Below, one piece after another: positions 58,177-64,000 of a stretch of DNA of 64,000 nucleotides. This stretch comes from Streptosporangium sp040640155. GTDB lineage: Bacteria; Actinomycetota; Actinomycetes; Streptosporangiales; Streptosporangiaceae. The notes beneath the pieces are model-generated. The model worked only from the letters and a program-made list of their open reading frames with translations. It had not been told where the DNA came from and ran no database searches. The DNA is taken from positions 1 to 64,000 of the forward strand of contig NZ_JBFABE010000015.1 in the NCBI RefSeq assembly GCF_040640155.1. The letters run 5' to 3'. Every line of letters starts with the position of its first letter. The stretch's first letter is position 1. A program made the position numbers and the translations under genes.

Positions 58177-59082
58177 ATGGGCGGTATCTGCGAGGGACGC
58201 GTGGTGATCGTCACCGGTGCCGGGCGCGGCATCGGCAGGGAGCACGCCCTGGAGTTCGCCCGGCAGGGCGCCCGTGTCGTGGTCAACGACCTCGGCACCG
58301 GCCGTGAGGGCGACGGGCGTTCGGGCGCCCCCGCGCTGGAGGTCGTCGAGGAGATCCGCGACCTGGGCGGCCGGGCGGTGGCCGGCGGTGACGACGTCAC
58401 CGACTGGGACGGCGCGGCCCGGCTGGTCAGGATGGCGCTGAGCGCCTTCGGGCGGCTGGACGTGCTGGTGAACAACGCCGGGTTCGTCCGCGACCGGATG
58501 CTGGTCTCGATGACCGAGCAGGAGTGGGACGACGTGATCCGGGTCCACCTCAAGGGCCACTTCCTGCCGCTGCGGCACGCGAGCGCCCACTGGCGGGAGC
58601 GGTCGAAGGCGGGCGAGCCGGTGGACGCCCGGGTGATCAACACCTCGTCCGGGGCGGGCCTGCTCGGCAGCGTCGGCCAGGGCAACTACTCGGCGGCCAA
58701 GGCCGGCATCGTGGCCCTCACCCAGGTCGCCGCCGCCGAGCTCGGCCGCTACGGCGTCACGGTGAACGCGATCGCCCCGGCCGCCCGTACCAGGATGACC
58801 GAGGAGGTCTTCGCCGAGACCATGGCCAGGCCCAGGGACGGCTTCGACGCCATGGACCCGGCCAACATCGCCCCCCTGGTCGCCTGGCTCGGCTCGGCCG
58901 CCTCCGGGCACGTCACCGGCCGGGTCTTCGAGGTCGAGGGCGGTTCCGTCTCCCTCGCCGACGGCTGGCGCCACGGCCCCCGCGTCGACCGGGGTGCCCG
59001 CTGGGACCCCTCCGACATCGGCGACGCCGTCACGGAACTCCTCACCGAGGCTCCCGCCCCGGAACCGGTGTACGGGTCGTAA
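58177..59082 (+). CDS. Short-chain dehydrogenase/reductase, Rv3548c-like
   Basis: 301 residues. GRVVIVTGAGRGIGREHALEFARQGARVVVNDLGTGREGDGR, DVLVNNAGFVRDRMLVSMTEQEWDDVIRVHLKGHFLPLRHASAHWRER, NTSSGAGLLGSVGQGNYSAAKAGIVALTQVAAAELGRYGVTVNAIAPAARTRMTEEVF. This branch, with the VVNDLG motif, is the one found at Rv3548c and in MFE-type hydroxyacyl-CoA dehydrogenases. It follows the previous SDR by 43 bases and is probably co-transcribed. Likely an NAD-dependent 3-hydroxyacyl-CoA dehydrogenase. Confidence 0.85.
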   Translation: MGGICEGRVVIVTGAGRGIGREHALEFARQGARVVVNDLGTGREGDGRSGAPALEVVEEIRDLGGRAVAGGDDVTDWDGAARLVRMALSAFGRLDVLVNNAGFVRDRMLVSMTEQEWDDVIRVHLKGHFLPLRHASAHWRERSKAGEPVDARVINTSSGAGLLGSVGQGNYSAAKAGIVALTQVAAAELGRYGVTVNAIAPAARTRMTEEVFAETMARPRDGFDAMDPANIAPLVAWLGSAASGHVTGRVFEVEGGSVSLADGWRHGPRVDRGARWDPSDIGDAVTELLTEAPAPEPVYGS

Positions 59083-59108
59083 CCGCCGGATCCCGGGAAC
59101 GGTGGTCG

Positions 59109-60074
59109 TCATGGCGTGGCACGGAACGTCCGGCGGTAGGCGCCGGGCGTCGTGCGCAGGGCGGTGAGGAAGCGCCTGCGCAGGTTGGTGGCCGAGGAGA
59201 GGCCGGCGCGGCGGGCGACGGCGTCCAGCGGGAGGTCGGAGGACTCCAGCAGGTCCCGGGCCATGGCGATCCGCTGGGCGAGCAGCCACCGTCCCGGGCT
59301 GGTGCCGAGCTGATCGGCGAACCGCCGGGTAAGGGTACGTGCCGAGACGCCCGCGTGGGCGGCCATGGTCTCGACGGTCACCGGTTCGCCGAGTCTCGCG
59401 GCGGCCCACTCCAGCAGCGGCGCGAGCGTGCCGTCGATCTGCGCGGGACGCGGCGGCGCCGAGTACTGCGACTGCCCGCCCTCGCGGTGGGGCGGCATGA
59501 CCATGGTCCGTGCGACGTGCGCGGCGTAACCGGCGCCCTGGTCGCCGCGGACCAGGTGCATGCACAGGTCGATGCCGGCCCCGGCGCCGGCGCTGGTGGC
59601 CACGTCGCCGTGGTCCACGTACAGCACGTCCGCGTCGACCCGGACGCGCGGGAAGCGCGCGGCGAGCTCGTCCGCCAGTCCCCAGTGGGTGGTCGCCTCC
59701 CGCCCGTCCAGCAGGCCGGAGTGCGCCAGCACGAAGGCGCCGGAGCAGATGCTCACCACCCGCGCCCCGCGGGAGTGCGCGCGGCGCAGGGCCCGGACCA
59801 CCGCGGGCGAGGGCGGTTCCCCGGCGGGCAGCCAGCCCGGGACGACCACGGTGTCGGCCCGGTCGAGCGCGTCCAGCCCGTCGGTCACGAGCATGTCGTA
59901 CCCGGCGTGCGTCGCGACAGGGCCGGGGTGCTCGGTGCACACCTCGAAGGTGTACCGCGTAGGAAGCCCTCTTCTTTCGATCCCGAAGATCTGGGCCACG
60001 CAGCCGAGCTCGAAGGTCGACTGCGGGGGATGAACGAGCGCCGCCACTCGATGCATGACGGGAAAGTACCGCAT
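59109..60074 (-). CDS. GlxA-family AraC-type transcriptional regulator
   Basis: 321 residues. A DJ-1/PfpI-like N-terminal domain (RVAALVHPPQSTFELGCVAQIFGIERRGLPTRYTFEVCTEHPGPV, VVSICSGAFVLAHSGLLDGREATTHW) is fused to an AraC HTH (VETMAAHAGVSARTLTRRFADQLGTSPGRWLLAQRIAMARDLLESSDLPLDAVARRAGLSSATNLRRRFLTALRTTPGAYRRTF). The start at 60074 has AGGAAAG suitably placed. It is divergent from a cupin gene and likely controls it. Confidence 0.9.
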   Translation of the reverse strand: MRYFPVMHRVAALVHPPQSTFELGCVAQIFGIERRGLPTRYTFEVCTEHPGPVATHAGYDMLVTDGLDALDRADTVVVPGWLPAGEPPSPAVVRALRRAHSRGARVVSICSGAFVLAHSGLLDGREATTHWGLADELAARFPRVRVDADVLYVDHGDVATSAGAGAGIDLCMHLVRGDQGAGYAAHVARTMVMPPHREGGQSQYSAPPRPAQIDGTLAPLLEWAAARLGEPVTVETMAAHAGVSARTLTRRFADQLGTSPGRWLLAQRIAMARDLLESSDLPLDAVARRAGLSSATNLRRRFLTALRTTPGAYRRTFRATP

Positions 60075-60127
60075 GATGTCTTTCCTGACACTCGGCGGGG
60101 ACGGTGACCGGCCGACAGGCTGAGCGC

Positions 60128-60460
60128 ATGACGACAGAACAGAACCCGCCCTCCTGTGTGTGGTCCGCCGTCCGGGACGCCCCGGTCCGCGAGCTCTTCC
60201 CGGGCATCCGGGCACGGCCGCTGTGGACGGGGGACGACGGCGCGAAGGCCGCCGTGCTGGAGATGGACGCGAACACGTGCTGGCAGGGGGTCGACGTCCA
60301 CGAACCCGGTCCCGAGGAGGTCTTCGTGGTCTCCGGCGTCTTCAACGACGGCGAGCGGGACTATCCGGCGGGCTCCTTCATCCACGCCCCCGCGGGTTCC
60401 TCGCACGTCCCGCAGACGACGACGGGCTGCACGCTGTTCCTCTTCTACCCGGAAGGTTAG
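60128..60460 (+). CDS. Cupin-domain protein (ChrR-like)
   Basis: 110 residues forming one cupin barrel: VRELFPGIRARPLWTGDDGAKAAVLEMDANTCWQGVDVHEPGPEEVFVVSGVFNDGERDYPAGSFIHAPAGSSHVPQTTTGCTLFLFYPEG. The GxxxPAGSFIHAPAGSSH block and preceding HEPGPEEVFVVSG provide a likely metal site (two His, Glu). This is the ChrR C-terminal/anti-oxidant cupin type. Only 53 bases separate it from the divergent GlxA-type regulator. Confidence 0.85.
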   Translation: MTTEQNPPSCVWSAVRDAPVRELFPGIRARPLWTGDDGAKAAVLEMDANTCWQGVDVHEPGPEEVFVVSGVFNDGERDYPAGSFIHAPAGSSHVPQTTTGCTLFLFYPEG

Positions 60461-60643
60461 GTCGCCCGCGTTCCGCTCGGAAGGCCGGATCGTCCGCGAC
60501 CGCAGGGCCGCGCGGTCACACGGTCACGGGGCCGCTTCGGGCATCGGCCCCCTGCGGTGTGCGAGGGGCGGGTCACGGCCGGAAGACACTTCCCCTGTAA
60601 GGTGTGTCCTGTTCTTTTGGTGATGACACGAGGAGCTGTTCCA

Positions 60644-61492
60644 GTGGGTTATTCCGCGGCGTACGTGACCTGGGCCGACCCCGAGAAGGTGGACGACGAG
60701 AAGGAGATCACCGTCGCCGCCTGGGCCGGGGTGGGGATCACCGGGCGGATCGAGCGCTGGGACGACCCGGGGGCCGACTGGGCCGCGTACGACGCCGTCG
60801 TGGTCCGTACCCCGTGGGACTACGTGGACCGGCGGGCGGAGTTCCTCGCCTGGGCCCGGCGCGTCGAGTCGGTCACCCGGCTGCTCAACCCGGCCGACGT
60901 GCTGGAGCGCAACACCGACAAGACCTACCTGCGGGAGCTGGACGCGCCGATCATCCCCACCTACTGGGGCGTGCCGGGCGAGGCCGCGGACTTCCCGGAC
61001 CTCGGGGAGTACGTGGTCAAGCCGTCGATCTCGGTGGGGGCCCGCGACACGATCAGGACCGCCGACCGCGCCGAGGCCGAGGCGCACGTGGCCCGGCTGA
61101 CCGGTGCGGGGCGGACCGCGATGATCCAGCCCTACCTGGACATGGTCGAGACCGAGGGGGAGACCTCGCTGCTCTACTTCGGCGGCCGGTTCAGCCACGC
61201 CGTCCGGCGCAACGCGATGCTGGGCGGCGAGGCCAGCGAGCCCGGACAGGGGAGCGACGACCACGGGCGGTTCCGCGACCCCGAGCCCGACCAGATCGCG
61301 CTGGCCGAGCGGGTGCTCGCCGGATACCCGACCCTGCTGTACGCCCGGGTCGACCTGGTCCGCCTGGCCGACGGCGGCCCGGCCCTGATCGAGCTGGAGC
61401 TCACCGAGCCCTACCTCTTCCTGCGGTACGCGCCCGGCGCCGTCGACACCTTCGCGCGGGCCCTGGCCCGGATGCTGGCCGAGGCACGCTGA
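60644..61492 (+). CDS. ATP-grasp enzyme (DcsG/RimK-like)
   Basis: 282 residues. VVVRTPWDYVDRRAEFLAWARRVE, LLNPADVLERNTDKTYLRELDAPIIPTYWG, EYVVKPSISVGARDTIRT (ATP-binding Lys) and LLYARVDLVRLADGGPALIELELTEPYLFL (metal and ATP ligands) define an ATP-grasp ligase of the branch that contains the cycloserine enzyme DcsG. The usual second-metal Asn is replaced (ELELTEP), as in that branch. GTG 60644 has AGGAG eight bases before. It probably joins a carboxylate to an amine, but no pathway partners are visible. Confidence 0.82.
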   Translation: MGYSAAYVTWADPEKVDDEKEITVAAWAGVGITGRIERWDDPGADWAAYDAVVVRTPWDYVDRRAEFLAWARRVESVTRLLNPADVLERNTDKTYLRELDAPIIPTYWGVPGEAADFPDLGEYVVKPSISVGARDTIRTADRAEAEAHVARLTGAGRTAMIQPYLDMVETEGETSLLYFGGRFSHAVRRNAMLGGEASEPGQGSDDHGRFRDPEPDQIALAERVLAGYPTLLYARVDLVRLADGGPALIELELTEPYLFLRYAPGAVDTFARALARMLAEAR

Positions 61493-61623
61493 CCGCCCGC
61501 GGGCCCCCGTCCCCGCCTGGCCCCGGGACGCGGGCCCGCCAGTGGCGGGCTTCGTCACCTCGATCCCCGGTACTCCATCACCCCAATCGGACCCGGCCGG
61601 GTCCGACCCGGTCCAGCGGCACC

Positions 61624-61725
61624 GATCTCGGCGCCTATCGCCGCCTTCTGGCACCGGGAGGGCGCATGCCGAACCAGCTGGAGGCCGGCGGCGTCCGGGG
61701 GAAGCACGTCGTCCGGATCGTGTGA
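61624..61725 (+). pseudogene. Possible relic of a dehydrogenase C-terminus
   Basis: The short stretch DLGAYRRLLAPGGRMPNQLEAGGVRGKHVVRIV followed by a stop resembles the last residues of a medium-chain dehydrogenase (the GKHVV-hydrophobic ending). Nothing upstream continues the fold, so it is either a gene relic or a chance match; a 19-residue ORF from ATG 61666 with GGGAGG before it is the other reading. Confidence 0.2.
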
Positions 61726-61730
61726 GGACG

Positions 61731-61766
61731 CGGCGCGCGGCCCGTGAGGAGACGGGACGCGCGCCG
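61731..61766. terminator. Stem-loop between convergent genes, M14 peptidase terminator
   Basis: CGGCGCGC (61731-61738) pairs with GCGCGCCG (61759-61766), and the inner CCCGT/ACGGG (61741-61745, 61752-61756) extends the stem. It lies 7 bases after the leftward peptidase stop. Confidence 0.6.
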
Positions 61767-61773
61767 CTCCCGG

Positions 61774-64000
61774 TCAGTTCGGCAGGACCACCGCGAGCGG
61801 GGAGACCCCGGCGGCGCGCAGCGCGCCGGGGAGCCTCCCGGCCCAGGGGTGCTCGTGCGCGTCGAGACCGCCGGGGTTGGCGACCGTGAAGCGGACCGCG
61901 CCGCCGGTGGCGGCCTGCTCGGTCCAGACGGCGCCGAAGCCCTTCAGCACGGCGGCGACCCGGTCACGGCCGGACGCCGCGACGGTGACGCGGATCGGCG
62001 ACTCGCGGTCCGGGACGGCCGCGGCGGCCCTGGAGGCGTCGGGCGCCGGGGCACGCGAGGACCGGGCCGACGCGGACGGCAGGTCGGCCGTGATCGCGTT
62101 GGCGACGATCTTCGCCGTGCCGTCGGTGAAGGCGCGGAAGTTGGGGTCGGCGGCGAACAGCACCGCGTGGCCGGCGCCGACCGGTTCGGCGACCGACGCC
62201 GCCGTCCCGGCGAGCTCCTCGGCGCCCAGCGCGAAGCCGGACAGGAACCACTCGGGCGAGTCCGCGGCCGGGTAGGAGGTCAGCACATGGGCCGGGTTCG
62301 CGGCCCTCATGACCAGGTCGTAGGCGTAGAACTGCATGACGTCCGGCCCGACGCCGCGGCTCAGCGGCCCCTGGGCCACGGTGGTGCGCAGCAGGGAGCC
62401 CGGGACGTCCGAGGCCGGCTCGGTGAGCGTCACACCGGAGACGCCGGCCAGCGCGGCGAGCCGGGTGCCGCCCGACCAGCCGACGTAGCGCCCGCCGGCG
62501 CCGACCCAGTCGCGCAGCGCGGCGCGGCCGGTCTCACCGAGGACGGTGTCGGCCGCGGTCGCCGGGCCGTCCGGCACGAGCAGCACGTCCAGCCCGCTCA
62601 GACCGCCCGTGGCGACGTCGGCCGGGGTGAGCACCCGGTAGGGCAGCCTCCAGTCGCGGTCCAGGCGGTGGCGGAGCCAGCCGGAGGACTCGGCGGCGTT
62701 CCGGGCGGTGCCGCCGGACAGCTGCAGGACGCCGACCGACCGGGAGGTGCGCACCCGCGCCGAGGGGGCGTCCACCGCCCGCACCGGCGTGGCGAGGGGG
62801 AGCAGCACCTGGCCGGAGGAGCCGCCGGAGACGTTGCCGAGCAGCGGCAGGCTCCACGCGGTCACGTCGTAGAAGTAGGGGAACGGCGTGTGGGTGTCCT
62901 CGTTCAGCATGGCCTGGATCCAGTGCTTCTGGCCCTGGGCCATCGGGATCCAGTAGGTGCCCTTGGGCAGCGTGGTCCTGGCCTCGGCCCTGCCGTAGGG
63001 CTTGAAGTCCCGCACCGTCAGCGGCTTGGCCAGCCTGAACACCTGGACGTCCATGCGCTGCAGCCGCCGCACGACGAGGTCGGTCTCGGCCTTCTTGGCG
63101 GGGTCGTCCGCGCGCAGGAAGTAGTGGCGGACCCTGCGGTCGGGCACCTGGGTGATGACCTCGTTGCCCGGGTTGTAGACCTTGTTCGGCTCCAGTTTCC
63201 CTTCGAGGCCCTGCCTGAAGGCCTCGGCGTACATGCCGTGCCAGGTGGTGAGGATCTCGGTCTTCCTCTCGGCGGCGGCCGAGAGCGAGACCCACTGGGT
63301 GAGCCACTGCTCGAAGGTACGGGCGGCGATCGGGGAGGCGTTGCCCTTCTCGAACGTCATGCCCGCGGCGTTGAAGCCGGTGGTCGGGACCGTGTCGCCG
63401 TAGCCCATGTAGAACATGTCGTAGACGTCGCGGTTGAAGAAGGGGATGCCGCGCCTGGTGAACTCGCCGATCATCGCGGCGCCGTAGGTGTTGTTGATCC
63501 AGTCGATCGTCGGCTCGGCGATGTCGTGGTAGAACGGGTCGGCGTTCGGCGGGAAGAAGTACTCGGTGCCGCCCATCTCGTGGGCGTCGACGAAGAGCTG
63601 CGGGGGGTACTTGCGCAGCAGTTCGATCTTGCCGTCGGTCTCCGGCTGGGTCCGCGCGAACCAGTCGCGGTTCATGTCGAAGGAGTAGGCGTTGCGCCGG
63701 GTGTCGGCCTCGCGGCCGTCGGGGTTCTGCGTCGGCAGGATCACCACGACGGCGTTGTCCAGGATGCGCCTGGCCGCGCAGTCGTCCCGCCCGGCCAGGT
63801 CGTGGAGGGTCTTCAGCGCGGCGTCGGTGCCGCTCTCCTCGCCGCCGTGCACGTTCCCGGCGACCCACAGGATCGCGGGCGTGTTCCTGGCGAGGGTCCT
63901 GGCCACGGCGGCCGGGGTGAGGGGGTTGCGCAGCAGCTTGACCGAGGTCTCGATCGCGCGCAGGTTCCGGATGTTGCGGGGGGTGCCGACGACGGCGTAC
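61774..64000 (-). CDS. M14 family zinc carboxypeptidase, N-terminus outside the window
   Basis: At least 741 residues; the frame is open to the window edge, so the start lies beyond 64000. The M14 catalytic domain shows the zinc motif HGGEES (GNVHGGEESGTDAAL) and the third ligand in VDAHEMGGTEYFF, with NPDGREADTRRNAYSFDMNRDW between. A long C-terminal part follows, including a GATase1-like or Rossmann segment (LDVLLVPDGPATAADTVLGETGRAALRDWVGAGGRYVGWSGG). This matches large secreted M14 peptidases of actinomycetes, about 900-1000 residues long. It would trim C-terminal residues outside the cell. Confidence 0.9.
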   Translation of the reverse strand, partial: YAVVGTPRNIRNLRAIETSVKLLRNPLTPAAVARTLARNTPAILWVAGNVHGGEESGTDAALKTLHDLAGRDDCAARRILDNAVVVILPTQNPDGREADTRRNAYSFDMNRDWFARTQPETDGKIELLRKYPPQLFVDAHEMGGTEYFFPPNADPFYHDIAEPTIDWINNTYGAAMIGEFTRRGIPFFNRDVYDMFYMGYGDTVPTTGFNAAGMTFEKGNASPIAARTFEQWLTQWVSLSAAAERKTEILTTWHGMYAEAFRQGLEGKLEPNKVYNPGNEVITQVPDRRVRHYFLRADDPAKKAETDLVVRRLQRMDVQVFRLAKPLTVRDFKPYGRAEARTTLPKGTYWIPMAQGQKHWIQAMLNEDTHTPFPYFYDVTAWSLPLLGNVSGGSSGQVLLPLATPVRAVDAPSARVRTSRSVGVLQLSGGTARNAAESSGWLRHRLDRDWRLPYRVLTPADVATGGLSGLDVLLVPDGPATAADTVLGETGRAALRDWVGAGGRYVGWSGGTRLAALAGVSGVTLTEPASDVPGSLLRTTVAQGPLSRGVGPDVMQFYAYDLVMRAANPAHVLTSYPAADSPEWFLSGFALGAEELAGTAASVAEPVGAGHAVLFAADPNFRAFTDGTAKIVANAITADLPSASARSSRAPAPDASRAAAAVPDRESPIRVTVAASGRDRVAAVLKGFGAVWTEQAATGGAVRFTVANPGGLDAHEHPWAGRLPGALRAAGVSPLAVVLPN

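Noticed and set aside
61542..61889. A 115-codon plus-strand ORF overlapping the M14 peptidase end
   Set aside because: Arg/Pro-rich, no motif, and it runs antisense into the peptidase coding sequence and through its terminator hairpin.

Overview
The window is very GC-rich, coding-dense DNA with GTG starts, 1-4 base gene overlaps and probable leaderless genes. Gene content points to a filamentous actinomycete, most likely of the Streptosporangiales type: DUF5999, a solitary HATPase regulator, glutamine synthetase II, a fused receiver/thioredoxin-reductase-like protein, F420-type oxidoreductases and the HIP steroid-ring genes otherwise best known from mycolic actinomycetes. The genus is an inference. 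No rRNA, tRNA, CRISPR array, transposase or phage gene was seen.

Layout. 1-6.2 kb: tail of an F420-type oxidoreductase, a CHAP peptidase, DUF5999 plus anti-sigma-like ATPase, and a large LuxR-type ATPase regulator. 6.3-12.1 kb: leftward catabolic operon (OB-fold protein, VOC protein, AMP-forming ligase, NDP-forming ligase, SDR). 12.1-14.1 kb: membrane Ser/Thr kinase. 14.3-18.3 kb: isochorismatase-like protein with an SDR, then a serine hydrolase divergent from a cyclase. 18.4-23.4 kb: carboxylesterase, a NarL-type two-component system and a divergent beta-lactamase-fold membrane protein. 23.9-27.3 kb: ROK regulator, ThuA-like protein, GH1 glycosidase. 27.7-31.9 kb: CoA ligase, LLM oxidoreductase, S33 peptidase. 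32-37.1 kb: signalling pair (cNMP-domain kinase; receiver/TrxR fusion), TrmB and TetR regulators. 37.3-41.3 kb: glnII, MerR, lipid-transfer thiolase, orphan gene. 41.5-46.5 kb: RpiR-controlled amino-sugar-type ABC operon. 46.6-48.8 kb: housekeeping accessory genes. 48.9-59.1 kb: KstR2/FadA6 pair, GH3 hexosaminidase, pentapeptide protein, then the echA20-ipdA-ipdB-ipdC operon divergent from two SDRs. 59.1-64 kb: GlxA-type regulator, cupin, ATP-grasp enzyme and a partial M14 carboxypeptidase.

The main story is catabolic. Six genes closely resemble the mycobacterial KstR2 regulon, which degrades steroid rings C and D after HIP-CoA formation: kstR2, fadA6, echA20, ipdA, ipdB, ipdC, plus two Rv3549c/Rv3548c-like SDRs. 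The kstR2-fadA6 gap carries a site matching the KstR2 architecture (A-n-CAAG-nn-CTTG-n-T). Related CAAGCGCTTG or ACCAAGCAAGCG sites recur before six other transcription units spread over 45 kb, every one of which holds CoA, acyl or oxidoreductase genes. This suggests one dispersed regulon, or a family of related TetR operators, that includes genes not known from the mycobacterial pathway. Two other striking elements are a perfect 27-bp inverted repeat inside the NDP-forming ligase gene and a perfect 16-bp inverted repeat in the divergent promoter next to the two-component system.
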